Shown here: one piece after another, positions 6,306-15,933 of the stretch
Position numbering within the stretch: position 1 is the stretch's first letter
How the letters are laid out: each line of letters begins with the position of its first letter
Source: Pseudomonas sp. PDM04
GTDB taxonomy: Bacteria > Pseudomonadota > Gammaproteobacteria > Pseudomonadales > Pseudomonadaceae
DNA: 64,000 nucleotides
Direction of reading: 5' to 3'
Assembly (NCBI RefSeq): GCF_014851765.1
Contig: NZ_JACVAI010000006.1
Coordinates: 62,001 to 126,000 of the forward strand
Notes under the pieces: model-generated
Databases searched by the model: none
The model's input: the letters and a program-made list of their open reading frames with translations, nothing else
What the model was told of the DNA's origin: nothing
Program-made: the position numbers and the translations under genes

Positions 6306-9089
6306 CTACTCCTGAACTGCACTCAAAGATTGGATAAAGAGATTGACCGGGAAATCTCCCAGCGCAGCGCCAATCATCAGCTCCTTGTGGTGTGTGACTG
6401 CGACGCTTGCAAAAAGTCCCTTCAGATTTTCCTCGCGGGTGGCAAACGGTAACCTGACCCGCGTATCGCCCCACTGCAGCGCGCCAATCCGGGGGTCGGC
6501 AGCGTTTTTCAGCAACTCTGCACAGCGGATCGGCACGATCACGATGACCCGCTGACGCCCGAGTGTCCGCGCAAAAGCCAGCACCCGATGCGCCTCGCTG
6601 CCGACCACTTCCAGCGCTTCATACGTGCCGCGGCTAAACAGCTCGGCATGCTCGGCGCGCAGGTTCAAGGTGCGCGCAATCAGGGTTTGCTTGATACGCC
6701 CGTCGCGCCAGTTCGTCAGCAGGTCGGCCAGCGAGGGATGGCTGGCCAGGGACTGCTCGCGGCTGGCGTAATCCACCGGGCGGCGGTTGTCCGGATCGAC
6801 CAGCGAGAAGTCCCAGTACTCGTTGCCCTGATAAAGGTCCGCAATGCCCGGCACGGTCATGCGCAGCAAGGTTTGCGCCAGACTGTTCAGGGCGCCGGGA
6901 ACGGCGATGGACATCGCCGCCTTGCCGAGCGCCGCGCGTAACAATTCCCCTTCGGGACTGAGCAACAGGCGTTCGAGGAATTGCCGGGTCGCCTGTTCGT
7001 AAGCCTCGTTGGGCGCGCTCCAACTGCTCTGCAGTTTGGCCTCGCGCAGGGCCTTCTGCTGCCACTGCCAGACCCGTTGAGTGTAGCCCTCCAGGCCTGC
7101 GCGATCGTCGCTGTGCAGGTCCAGTGGCCAACTGCCGAGCAACGCTTGATAGAGAATCAGTTCATCGCCGGACGTTGGCATCAGGTCGTCGTCGCGCAAC
7201 GGCCGGGCCAGGGCTTGCCACAGCGGCACCTGTTCGGCGAACCAGGCGCTGCGCTCGCTCAACACCGCCAGCCTGGCGCGGGTGTCTTCGCCACGCTTGT
7301 GGTCGTGGGTCGCGGTGGCCAGCAGGTTGTCGGGGAACGTGTGCAGTCGATTGAGGCAATCGGCATGGAAGTCGGCCACCGGGGCGCTGAACTGTTCAGT
7401 GCTGAAACCCACGTCATTGCGCGACAGCAGCACCGCTGAACGATAGAACGCGGTGTCTTCCACGGCTTTCGCCGCCGCTGGCGAAGTCAGCTGCTGGAAG
7501 CGCACGCAGGCATGCCTGAGAATTTTGCGCGAGCGCCCCCGTGGCCGTTGGCGCCAACGCTCGCCGCCCAACCAGCGGGCCAGGCAATCGAGCACTGGCC
7601 AGTCCGCTTCGCCAAGCGTCTGGCGGGCGCCGTCCATGGCCTGCTGGAAAAACCTTTCGTCCTGCTCGGATCGACCACAGGGGCTGATGTAGGTGCGGTA
7701 CACCGGGAAGTGCACGATCAGTGCCTGCAACGCCCGGCGAATCGCCCCGAGGGTCAGGTCACGGGTCATCAGGTCGTCCCGGGCCACTTGCAACAGGGCC
7801 TGGGCGACGCTTTCGAAGTCGCCGGCCAGCGAGCCGTTGAGAATTTGCTGGCGCGCCAATTGCGCTTCCTGGCGGAAGTCGGCCGGCCGTTCGCTGTAGC
7901 GCTGCCACAGTTCACCCAGCGTGTGAGCCCCGGCGGGATCGTGCTGCAGCAATGACAACTGGTTCATGAATTCGTAGCCGGTGGTGCCATCCACCGACCA
8001 GTCACGGTGCAGGGTTTCGCCTTCCCCGAGGATTTTCTCGACATAGATCGGCAAGTGCCGGTCGGGAGAAAGGCTGTCGACCCGGCGTCGCAGCTTGCGG
8101 CAATAACGGCGTGGATCGGCCAGGCCGTCGATGTGGTCGATGCGCAGGCCGTCGATCAGGCCCTGGGCGATCAGCTCGAAGATTTTCGCGTGGGTCGCTT
8201 CGAACACCGCCGGACGCTCGACGCGCAGGCCACCGAGTTCGTTGACATCGAAAAAGCGCCGCCAGTTGATGTCGTCCGCTGCCGTGCGCCAACTGGCGAG
8301 CCGGTAGCTTTGCTGCTCGAGCAGCCGATGCAGGCGCTCGAAGCCTTCTCGCGTCAGTGAATCGTAGCCCTTGAGGTTCTGCTCGATGATCTGCAGCACC
8401 GCGGGATCGCCGGCCAGTTCCCGCAACTGGTTTTGCAAGGGCTTCGCCAGGCCATGGGCGTCGGTCTGGTAGCTCAGGGTGCTGAAACGCTCGGCCAGCG
8501 CCTTGAGCTCCTCGTGATCGGCTCTGAGCAGTTCGCCATAGCTCATCGGGCAGATCGGAAAGTGGTGCTCATAATGCTCGACGTAAAACGCTCCCCGTTG
8601 CGCATCGAAGCGCAAGGGCAGGGTGCCTTCCTGCAAGGCGACGCCGTAATCGCTGCCAAGAAACGGCAGCAGCAGCTGGCCTTCCATCATCGGATCGGGC
8701 GAATGCCACTGGATGTCGAAGAACTCGCCGTAGGGGCTCAAGCGGCCCCATTCCAGCAGGTCCAGCCACCATGGGTTGTCGCCGCCGCCGACGGCCATGT
8801 GATTGGACACGATGTCGAGGATCAGCCCCATGTCGTGCGCGCGCAACGCCTCGACCAGACGCCGAAGTGCTGCTTCGCCACCCAGTTCCGGGTTGACGCT
8901 GGTCGGGTCCACCACGTCGTAGCCGTGCATCGACCCCGCCCGAGCACTTAGCAAGGGCGAGGCGTAGACGTGGCTGATGCCGAGACTCGCGAAATACGGC
9001 ACCAGTGGCACTGCCTGGTCGAGGGTGAAGCCTTTATGGAATTGCAGGCGCAGGGTCGCACGCAAGGGGCGGATGTCGGGCGTGCTCAT
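6306..9089 (-). CDS. treY: Malto-oligosyltrehalose synthase
   Basis: TreY rearranges the reducing-end alpha-1,4 bond of a malto-oligosaccharide into the alpha,alpha-1,1 bond of trehalose. The product is 927 residues, in the normal range of the family. The GH13 signatures are present: DIVSNHMAVGG, GLRIDHIDGL (nucleophile Asp) and the YVEKILGEGE region with the acid Glu. The N-terminal LQFHKGFTLDQA and the HGYDVVDP segment are characteristic. The start at 9089 overlaps the malQ stop as ATGA. TreZ, encoded two genes upstream, then releases free trehalose. Confidence 0.95.
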   Translation of the reverse strand: MSTPDIRPLRATLRLQFHKGFTLDQAVPLVPYFASLGISHVYASPLLSARAGSMHGYDVVDPTSVNPELGGEAALRRLVEALRAHDMGLILDIVSNHMAVGGGDNPWWLDLLEWGRLSPYGEFFDIQWHSPDPMMEGQLLLPFLGSDYGVALQEGTLPLRFDAQRGAFYVEHYEHHFPICPMSYGELLRADHEELKALAERFSTLSYQTDAHGLAKPLQNQLRELAGDPAVLQIIEQNLKGYDSLTREGFERLHRLLEQQSYRLASWRTAADDINWRRFFDVNELGGLRVERPAVFEATHAKIFELIAQGLIDGLRIDHIDGLADPRRYCRKLRRRVDSLSPDRHLPIYVEKILGEGETLHRDWSVDGTTGYEFMNQLSLLQHDPAGAHTLGELWQRYSERPADFRQEAQLARQQILNGSLAGDFESVAQALLQVARDDLMTRDLTLGAIRRALQALIVHFPVYRTYISPCGRSEQDERFFQQAMDGARQTLGEADWPVLDCLARWLGGERWRQRPRGRSRKILRHACVRFQQLTSPAAAKAVEDTAFYRSAVLLSRNDVGFSTEQFSAPVADFHADCLNRLHTFPDNLLATATHDHKRGEDTRARLAVLSERSAWFAEQVPLWQALARPLRDDDLMPTSGDELILYQALLGSWPLDLHSDDRAGLEGYTQRVWQWQQKALREAKLQSSWSAPNEAYEQATRQFLERLLLSPEGELLRAALGKAAMSIAVPGALNSLAQTLLRMTVPGIADLYQGNEYWDFSLVDPDNRRPVDYASREQSLASHPSLADLLTNWRDGRIKQTLIARTLNLRAEHAELFSRGTYEALEVVGSEAHRVLAFARTLGRQRVIVIVPIRCAELLKNAADPRIGALQWGDTRVRLPFATREENLKGLFASVAVTHHKELMIGAALGDFPVNLFIQSLSAVQE

Positions 9090-11164
9090 CGGTCACGCTC
9101 GGCAGCTTGAAGGCGCGCACAGGCGAGCAGTTCCAGGCGCCGGGCGGCGTCCTCGCCATCGAGCAGTGTTTCGCTGTCGCCCGGCAGGCGTCGCGACCAG
9201 TTCGGGTGGGTATTGACGGTGCCAGGCAGGTTTGCCTGTTGTTCGATGCCCAAGGCGTCCTCCAGCGGCAGCAGGACCAGCGGCGCACGCGTGTGACCGA
9301 GGAAACGAATGGCCGCATCCAGCACCTGGTCGGTTTCATGATGCTCTTCGCGAAAGTTTTGCGGGTCCTCGCTCAACACCCTGCGCAGGCCTTCGCGTTC
9401 GCGTTCGCGGTATTGGCGCCAGTCGATCTCGCCTTGGGCATCGACCAGCCCCAACCGGGCATTCCAGTCGATGTCGCGGCCATGCCACCAGCCGTTGAGT
9501 GTGGGCAGGTCGTGAGTGCTGGTGGTGGCCAGCGCGCTGTCTGGCCAGTCGAGGATCGGCTTGAAGTGCGCGTTGTCCTGTTCGAACAGCATCACGCGCA
9601 TGCCCAGGATCGAGCGGGCGGTGAGTTTGTCGCGCAGTCCATCCGGCACGGTGCCCAGGTCCTCGCCAAGGACGATGGCCTGATGACGGTGGGATTCCAG
9701 CGCCAGCAAACGCAGCAGGTCGTCGAGCGGGTAATAAAGATAGGCACCATCGGCGGGCGGCGAACCATTGGGAATCACCCACAGCCGTTGCAGGCCCATG
9801 ACGTGATCGATGCGCAGGCCGCCGGCGTGGGCGAAGTTGGCCCTGAGCATTTCGATGAAGGCACGAAAACCGTTGCGCACCAGGCCTTCGGGCGAAAATG
9901 CGGAAATCCCCCAGCCCTGGCCCGTGCGATTGAGGATGTCCGGCGGTGCACCTACGGTCAGGGACGCCAACAGTTCATCCTGACGGCTCCAGGCCTGGCT
10001 GCCACCGCCATCGGCCCCCACGGCCAGGTCGGCGATCAGGCCGATGCTCATGCCGCTGCTGCGCGCCGCCGCCTGCGCCCGCTCCAGGCAACGGGTTATC
10101 AGCCATTGGCAGAAGGCGAAGAAACCGATGCGTCCGGCGTTTTCTTCGGCAAACGCCGCCAAGGCCGCACTGCGCGGGTCACGCCACTGTTCGGGCCACT
10201 CCCGCCAGTCGAGGCGTTCGCCCCTGGCGGCGAGGGTTTCCTGGATCGCTTCGAAGCGGCAATGGTTTTCCAGGGCTTCGCCGGCGGCATGCCGATAGCT
10301 GCTGAAATCGGCGTGCAAAGGGTGCTCACCCTGCACGAAGCCTTCGTACAAGGCCTGCAGCAAACGGTGTTTGGCTTCGGCTGCAACGGGCCAGTCGATC
10401 AGTGGCAGCTCTTCGAGGTGCTTGAGCTCTGCGGCCAGTCCGGTGCTGTCGATCGCCGCGCGCATGGCCCGTTCGCCCAGTATGGCGCCAGGGGCGGCAT
10501 ACAGGCTGTTGAGGAACAGGCGACTGGAGGGAGAGTAAGGGCTGTAACGCTGGGTGTCGCTGCTGAACATCGCATGCAGCGGACTGATCGCCACCGCTTC
10601 GGCCCCCCGTTCGCCCGCCACCCGGACCAGGTCTTCCAGTGCCTGGGTGTCGCCGAAACCGCCATCGCCGGGGCGGCGCAGTGAATACAGCTGCACACTA
10701 AGGCCCCAGGCGCGCGGGATCGGGTTGTCGACCGCATCGCCGACGCTGTAGCAGCGGTTTGGTGCCACGGCCAGCGTGAAGGACTGGCCGTCGATGTCGA
10801 CGTGCTGATAACCGACCGGTATCAGGCCGGGCAGCACGGCGTCGGCGTTGAGTTTCAGATTGAGTCGGGCGCCGTCTTCGAGGTGGATTTCGCAAGGCGT
10901 TTCAGGCTGGAAGTAACGCGACAGATCCAGGCCACTGCCAAAGTCGACGGTGAGCAGGGGTGGCAGGTGCCGGGTCTGTTGAACCTGTTGCAGTTCGAGC
11001 AGGCTGGCGTCGATTTCCTGGGCGGTCCCGGCAGGGTGGCCCAGTCCGGTCAGGACGTTGCGCAGTACCGCCGGCGCGACTTTTTGCGGACGGCCGTTGG
11101 CGTCGATCCAGTCCACCGCCAGGCCCGCGTGGGTGGCCAGTATTTCAAGTTGCGCATCACTCAT
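9086..11164 (-). CDS. malQ: 4-alpha-glucanotransferase (amylomaltase)
   Basis: This GH77 enzyme of 692 residues transfers maltosyl and longer units between glucan chains, recycling short malto-oligosaccharides that TreY cannot use. The signatures are GLRIDHVMGLQRLW (nucleophile Asp), GEDLGTVPD (acid Glu) and STHDLPTLNGWW. The N-terminal extension of about 150 residues is usual for bacterial MalQ. ATG 11164 was chosen because it overlaps the treZ stop as ATGA; a longer N-terminus would run into treZ and is unlikely. Confidence 0.93.
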   Translation of the reverse strand: MSDAQLEILATHAGLAVDWIDANGRPQKVAPAVLRNVLTGLGHPAGTAQEIDASLLELQQVQQTRHLPPLLTVDFGSGLDLSRYFQPETPCEIHLEDGARLNLKLNADAVLPGLIPVGYQHVDIDGQSFTLAVAPNRCYSVGDAVDNPIPRAWGLSVQLYSLRRPGDGGFGDTQALEDLVRVAGERGAEAVAISPLHAMFSSDTQRYSPYSPSSRLFLNSLYAAPGAILGERAMRAAIDSTGLAAELKHLEELPLIDWPVAAEAKHRLLQALYEGFVQGEHPLHADFSSYRHAAGEALENHCRFEAIQETLAARGERLDWREWPEQWRDPRSAALAAFAEENAGRIGFFAFCQWLITRCLERAQAAARSSGMSIGLIADLAVGADGGGSQAWSRQDELLASLTVGAPPDILNRTGQGWGISAFSPEGLVRNGFRAFIEMLRANFAHAGGLRIDHVMGLQRLWVIPNGSPPADGAYLYYPLDDLLRLLALESHRHQAIVLGEDLGTVPDGLRDKLTARSILGMRVMLFEQDNAHFKPILDWPDSALATTSTHDLPTLNGWWHGRDIDWNARLGLVDAQGEIDWRQYREREREGLRRVLSEDPQNFREEHHETDQVLDAAIRFLGHTRAPLVLLPLEDALGIEQQANLPGTVNTHPNWSRRLPGDSETLLDGEDAARRLELLACARLQAAERDR

Positions 11165-12957
11165 TGACGCTCTCCGTCCGGGGGTAGCAAAGGGGCTGCG
11201 GCCGTGAGACTGACTAGCGCGCAATACGGGGCAAGCGTGCCCTGGTTCAGCAGGTCGACGGACTGTGGCGGGTGTTCGAACAGCACCACGGCGTCGGCCT
11301 GTGGGGAGTGGACCACCGGCTTGTCGCCGAGGTTCAGGTCGATTCGCAGCTGGCTGCCGTTGCCCAGTCGCCAGCGCGCCGAAACGGCTCCAACCCCCAG
11401 AACATCCGTGCCCAGTGCCTGTGTGCCGGGCAGGTGGTCAATGATCTGTTCGTGGCGGATCCGCAACAGTTGGCGGTACAACCGTTCACAATCCGAGCTG
11501 TGCGTTGTCGACCGTTGCGGCCGCGAGGCTTCAAAGGTGTCCGGTGCATTGGGGTCGGGAATCTGTTCGCGTTTGTGCGGGTCGGCAAACGCGCTGAACG
11601 CGGCAAACTCGTTTCGGCGTCCTTCACGCACCAGCTTCGCCAGTTCGCCGTGATGGCTGGTGAAAAACAGGAAGGGTTGTTCGGCGGCGAACTCATCGCC
11701 CATGAACAGCAACGGGATCATCGGTGACAGCAGCAACAGCGCCGTCGCGGCTTTCAGGGCGTCGGGGTGGGCCAGTTGGTGCAAGCGTTCGCCAAATGCG
11801 CGATTGCCGATCTGGTCATGATTCTGCAGGAACAGCACGAACGCAGTGGGGGGCAAGTGAGCGCTGTATTCGCCACGGGCCTCGCCATGGCGATTGATGT
11901 GCCCCTGAAACACGAAACCCTGGCTCAGGCAGCGGGCCAGTTGCTGCGTCGGGTTGTCGGCATAGTCGGCATAATAGGCATCGGTTTCCCCGGTCAGCAG
12001 CACATGCAAGGCGTTGTGGCCGTCGTCGTTCCACTGCGCGTCGTAGCCTTGCTCAAGCAAACTGGCCTGGTTGTGTTCGTTCTCGACGGTGAGCCACACG
12101 TGTCGCGCCGGGTCGACCTGGTCGCGCACCTGTCGGGCCAGTTCCTGGAGGAAGTCCGGGCTCTCGATGGCATGCACCGCATCGAAACGCAGGCCGTCGA
12201 AACGGTATTCCAGCAACCACATCAGCGCGTTTTCGATGAAGAAGTCGCGCACCTCGCGCTGCTGAAAGTCAATGGCCGCCCCCCAGGGCGTGTGCCGGTC
12301 CTCATTGAAGAAGCCCTTGGCGTAACGGTGCAGGTAATTGCCGTCCGGGCCGAAGTGGTTGTAGACCACGTCGAGGATCACCGCGAGGCCATGGCCGTGG
12401 GCGGTGTCGATCAGGTGCTTGAGTTGTTCGGGGCTGCCATAGGAGGCCTGGGGCGCAAAGGGCAGCACGCCGTCGTAGCCCCAGTTGCGCTCACCGGGAA
12501 ATTGCGCGATGGGCATCAATTCGATGGCGGTGATCCCCATCTCCACCAGGCGCGCCAGATGCTGTTCGACTGCGCTGAAACCGCCCAGCGCCCCGACATG
12601 CAATTCGTAGATCACCGCTTCGTTCCACGGTCGCCCCAGCCAATGGCTGTTCTGCCAGGCATAGGCGAGGGGGTCGACCACGATGCTGCGCCCCGAAATG
12701 TCACCCTCCTGCGCCCGGGAAGCGGGGTCGGGAACTTCGATCTCGCCATCGATGTTGTAGCGGTAACGCGTGCCCGCTTCGCAGCGGGTTTTAATCACGA
12801 ACCAGCCATCAGCCTGAGGCAGCAGCGGCAAGGATTGTCCATTTTCCAGTTCGACACTGACAAAAAACGCATCGGGCGCCCACAAGGCAAAACGCGTATG
12901 TTCTGCGTCCAGCATGATTGCGCCGTGGGGCCAGGTCTCAAGGGTCCGTAACGGCAT
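11161..12957 (-). CDS. treZ: Malto-oligosyltrehalose trehalohydrolase
   Basis: TreZ hydrolyses malto-oligosyltrehalose to free trehalose. The product is 598 residues, as expected. An N-terminal beta-sandwich (residues 1-95) precedes the GH13 barrel with DVVYNHFGPDGNY, FDAVHAI (nucleophile Asp), LTVENEHN (acid Glu) and NHDQIGNR. The start at 12957 follows a GAGG site about nine bases upstream; the gene lies 13 bases after glgA. Together with TreY, MalQ and GlgX it gives the cell a glucan-based route to trehalose, an osmotic and desiccation protectant in Pseudomonas. Confidence 0.94.
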   Translation of the reverse strand: MPLRTLETWPHGAIMLDAEHTRFALWAPDAFFVSVELENGQSLPLLPQADGWFVIKTRCEAGTRYRYNIDGEIEVPDPASRAQEGDISGRSIVVDPLAYAWQNSHWLGRPWNEAVIYELHVGALGGFSAVEQHLARLVEMGITAIELMPIAQFPGERNWGYDGVLPFAPQASYGSPEQLKHLIDTAHGHGLAVILDVVYNHFGPDGNYLHRYAKGFFNEDRHTPWGAAIDFQQREVRDFFIENALMWLLEYRFDGLRFDAVHAIESPDFLQELARQVRDQVDPARHVWLTVENEHNQASLLEQGYDAQWNDDGHNALHVLLTGETDAYYADYADNPTQQLARCLSQGFVFQGHINRHGEARGEYSAHLPPTAFVLFLQNHDQIGNRAFGERLHQLAHPDALKAATALLLLSPMIPLLFMGDEFAAEQPFLFFTSHHGELAKLVREGRRNEFAAFSAFADPHKREQIPDPNAPDTFEASRPQRSTTHSSDCERLYRQLLRIRHEQIIDHLPGTQALGTDVLGVGAVSARWRLGNGSQLRIDLNLGDKPVVHSPQADAVVLFEHPPQSVDLLNQGTLAPYCALVSLTAAAPLLPPDGERQ

Positions 12958-12970
12958 TGCTGAAAACCTC

Positions 12971-14557
12971 TTACTGTTTGTGCGATTTCCCCAGGGCCTT
13001 GGCGACCAGTTGTTCGTAGAGCTCGGCGTAGGGTTCCACCGCCTTGCACCAGTTGAACGGAGCGGCCATGGCGCGGCAGCGCATGGCGTTGAGCAGGCCC
13101 GGGAAGGCAAACACCTTGAACGCCCGGCTCAGGGCTTCCTGGTAACTCTCCACGGTGGATTCGTCGAACAGGAAACCGGTCACGCCGTTTTCGATGGTGT
13201 CGGCCAGGCCCCCGGTATTGCGTGCCACCGGCAACGACCCGAAGCGCTGGGCGTACATCTGGCTCAGGCCGCAAGGCTCGTAACGCGAAGGCATCAGCAG
13301 GAAATCGCTGCCGGCGAACATGCGCCGGGCATCCGTTTCGTTGAAGCCGATGCGCACCCCGATCTGCCCGGGAAAACGCAGGGCCAGTTCGCGCATGGCT
13401 TGTTCTTCTTCCGGCTCGCCACGACCGATGATCGCGATCTGCCCGCCGGATTTGACGATGTATTCGGACACGGCTTCGGTCAGGTCCAGGCCTTTCTGGT
13501 AGACCAGGCGCGAGACCACGGCAAATAGAGGGCCCTCGGAATCGTCCAGGCCGAACAGCTCGCGCACGTGCGCGGCGTTCACGGCCTTGCCCTCCCAGTC
13601 ACCAATGGCGAAGGGGCGGAACAGGTGCGAGTCGGTGGCCGCGTCCCAGCTCTCATCGATACCGTTGGGAATGCCGCTGAGCAGTCCTTGCTGGGTCTTG
13701 GCGGCGAGAAAACCGTCGAGGCCGCAGCCGAACGCCGGGGTGGTGATTTCCTGGGCGTAGGTGGCACTGACCGTGGTGATGTGGCTCGAATAGGCCATGC
13801 CGGCCTTGAGGAACGACATCTTGCCGTAGAACTCCATGCCTTCCTGTTGCAGGGCGTGGGTGGGGATCCCCAGCTCAGGGCAGGAGCCGAGGCTGGTCAC
13901 GCCCTGGTAAGCGAGGTTGTGAATGGTGAACAGTGTCGGCGTGCGCTGCCCGCGCCAGTGCATGTAGGCGGGGGCCAGGCCGGCGGGCCAGTCGTGGGCG
14001 TGTACTAGGTCAGGGCACCAGTGAATCTGCGCGAGGTTGGCGGCGATGTCGGCAGCCGCCAGGCCCAGGCGGGCGAAACGAATGTGATTGTCCGGCCAGT
14101 CGCGGCCGTTGTTGGCGCCGTAGGGCGAACCCTCGCGCTCGTAGAGCTCAGGACAGATCAACACGTAGATGACCAGGCCGTCGGGCATGTCCATGCGTCC
14201 GATCTTGCAGGGCGGCAAGGCGGCGTGGCCACCCAGTTCACCGATGATATGGATCGGGTTTTCGCTGTGCAGCACTTGCGGGTAACCGGGGATCAACACC
14301 CGCACATCGTGCAAATGCGCCATCGCCCGGGGCAGTGCGGCGGACACATCGCCGAGGCCGCCGGTCTTGACCAGGTCGGCGATTTCCGAGGTGACGAACA
14401 GCACTTTCTTTCGATTGGGATTCTGACTGGCCACCGGTGTCAGTGTTCGGGTGCCCGGGACGCTGATCGATTGGGCACTCGGGGTGCTCGCAGTGCTCGA
14501 TTCCCCGACCGGCTGATGAGCACGCTCTCCCTGAATATCTAATGCCGCACTTATCAT
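12971..14557 (-). CDS. glgA: Glycogen (starch) synthase
   Basis: This GT5 enzyme of 528 residues elongates alpha-1,4-glucan from a nucleotide glucose donor. KTGGLGDV near residue 64 is the donor-binding KxGGL motif, HAHDWPAGL is the conserved mid-region, and YEPCGLSQMYAQ plus NTGGLADTI form the C-terminal active site. About 50 extra N-terminal residues, rich in Ser, Thr and Pro, precede the first strand (KKVLFVTSE). The start at 14557 has a GGGAGA site six bases upstream. It is the first gene of the minus-strand operon, and the 556-base gap upstream should hold the main promoter. Confidence 0.92.
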   Translation of the reverse strand: MISAALDIQGERAHQPVGESSTASTPSAQSISVPGTRTLTPVASQNPNRKKVLFVTSEIADLVKTGGLGDVSAALPRAMAHLHDVRVLIPGYPQVLHSENPIHIIGELGGHAALPPCKIGRMDMPDGLVIYVLICPELYEREGSPYGANNGRDWPDNHIRFARLGLAAADIAANLAQIHWCPDLVHAHDWPAGLAPAYMHWRGQRTPTLFTIHNLAYQGVTSLGSCPELGIPTHALQQEGMEFYGKMSFLKAGMAYSSHITTVSATYAQEITTPAFGCGLDGFLAAKTQQGLLSGIPNGIDESWDAATDSHLFRPFAIGDWEGKAVNAAHVRELFGLDDSEGPLFAVVSRLVYQKGLDLTEAVSEYIVKSGGQIAIIGRGEPEEEQAMRELALRFPGQIGVRIGFNETDARRMFAGSDFLLMPSRYEPCGLSQMYAQRFGSLPVARNTGGLADTIENGVTGFLFDESTVESYQEALSRAFKVFAFPGLLNAMRCRAMAAPFNWCKAVEPYAELYEQLVAKALGKSHKQ

Positions 14558-15113
14558 CTGAGTCTCCCGTGTTGTTGATCTATTTCCAAATCTTGCAAAC
14601 GGTGCTTCGCGGCCAATTCCTCTGGCCAGGCACAAGTACACAGCGCAGTGGCAAGCAAGTGCTGGCCATGCGTCCAAGCAGATTGGCTGGAGTGGACGTT
14701 GCAAGGAATGCACCAGTCGCAACGCACCTACCTGTCAGATGACCGGCCATGAATGGCAAAAGTTTCGATTTTTTTTGCCTGTTGTGACCGACCGGTTTTG
14801 CCCCGCGAAAATGAGTCTAGGCCAGAACTTAGAGCGGTGAATGGCAGATAGCAAAATTGTTCGACAATCGGTCCGAAGCGGTACGAACGTGCCGGATCGA
14901 GCCGAAATTGTTCCGACGAAGTGCATGTTTTTCTGCAAACCAGCCCCAAAAAGTCACGTCTGCGTCACATGGATGTGCATGGCCAAAAATGTTCGCGCAC
15001 CCTGGTGGTGCGCCCGCAGGTCCCGTTTTTGGCCGAAGCGCTGCCTGACGGTGAGCGGGGCTGCCTTGTTATAGTTCGGACCTCATTTTCGCCGGCAGGA
15101 AAGGATCACAGTC
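14558..15113. promoter_or_regulatory. Divergent intergenic region between glgA and the crotonase gene
   Basis: I find no convincing gene in these 556 bases. It is visibly richer in A/T than the flanking genes, for example a T-run near 14770. It must carry the glgA operon promoter on the minus strand. For the plus-strand crotonase gene a weak sigma-70-like pair is visible: CTGACG at 15045-15050 and TATAGT at 15070-15075, with a 19-base spacer. No operator could be assigned. Confidence 0.5.
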
Positions 15114-15926
15114 ATGTCCCAATACAGCGCGTTCACCGTCGAACTGGCAGATAAAATTGCCCATGTGCAAATAAACCGCCCGGAAAAGATCAATTCGATG
15201 AACGCCGCGTTCTGGAGCGAAATCATCGAAATCTTCCAGTGGGTCGACGACACCGATGAAGTGCGCGTGGTGGTACTCAGTGGCGCCGGCAAACATTTTT
15301 CCTCGGGCATCGACCTGATGATGCTGGCCGGCGTGGCCAATGAGCTGGGCAAGGACGTGGGCCGCAATGCGCGCCTGCTGCGGCGCAAGATCCTGGCGCT
15401 GCAGGCGTCCTTCAATGCGGTCGACAACTGCCGCAAGCCCGTGCTCGCCGCGATCCAGGGGTACTGCCTGGGCGGTGCCATCGACCTGATCGCCGCTTGC
15501 GACATGCGCTACGCCGCCGAGGACGCGCAATTCTCGATCAAGGAAATCGACATCGGCATGGCCGCCGATGTCGGCACGCTGCAACGCTTGCCGCGGATCA
15601 TCGGTGACGGCATGCTGCGTGAACTGGCTTACACTGGTCGCTCGTTCGGTGCGGAGGAAGCGCGCAGCATCGGCCTGGTCAATCGTGTCTACAGCGATAG
15701 CGCCAGCCTGCTCGACGGTGTCATGGGCATTGCCCGCGAGATCGCCAGCAAGTCGCCGATTGCTGTCAGCGGCACCAAGGAGATGATCAGCTACATGCGC
15801 GATCACCGCATCGACGACGGCCTTGAATACGTCGCCACGTGGAACGCTGCCATGCTGCAATCCACCGATTTGCGCGTGGCCATGGCCGCCCACATGAGCA
15901 AACAGAAACCCGATTTTGCGGATTGA
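15114..15926 (+). CDS. Crotonase-family protein, probable delta(3,5)-delta(2,4)-dienoyl-CoA isomerase
   Basis: This 270-residue enoyl-CoA hydratase-fold enzyme would shift double bonds of dienoyl-CoA during degradation of unsaturated fatty acids. The oxyanion-hole segments are GKHFSSGIDL and YCLGGAIDLI. The stretch KEIDIGMAADVGTLQRLPR matches the characteristic active-site region of eukaryotic ECH1 dienoyl-CoA isomerases, including the catalytic Glu and Asp of that enzyme. SKSPIAVSGTK and the YVATWNAAMLQ tail also resemble ECH1. An AAGGA site sits before ATG 15114. It is followed after seven bases by nudC on the same strand. Confidence 0.85.
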   Translation: MSQYSAFTVELADKIAHVQINRPEKINSMNAAFWSEIIEIFQWVDDTDEVRVVVLSGAGKHFSSGIDLMMLAGVANELGKDVGRNARLLRRKILALQASFNAVDNCRKPVLAAIQGYCLGGAIDLIAACDMRYAAEDAQFSIKEIDIGMAADVGTLQRLPRIIGDGMLRELAYTGRSFGAEEARSIGLVNRVYSDSASLLDGVMGIAREIASKSPIAVSGTKEMISYMRDHRIDDGLEYVATWNAAMLQSTDLRVAMAAHMSKQKPDFAD

Positions 15927-15933
15927 TTGAACA

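Noticed and set aside
3533..6337. Very long plus-strand open frame (934 codons) opposite glgX
   Set aside because: It is antisense to glgX and the DUF2934 gene, is Val/Gln/His-rich without any domain, and arises from high GC at codon position 3 of the true genes.
14736..14770. Possible AlgU (extracytoplasmic sigma) promoter before glgA
   Set aside because: TCTGA and AAACTT-like elements are present on the minus strand but the spacer is about 20 bases, not 16-17.
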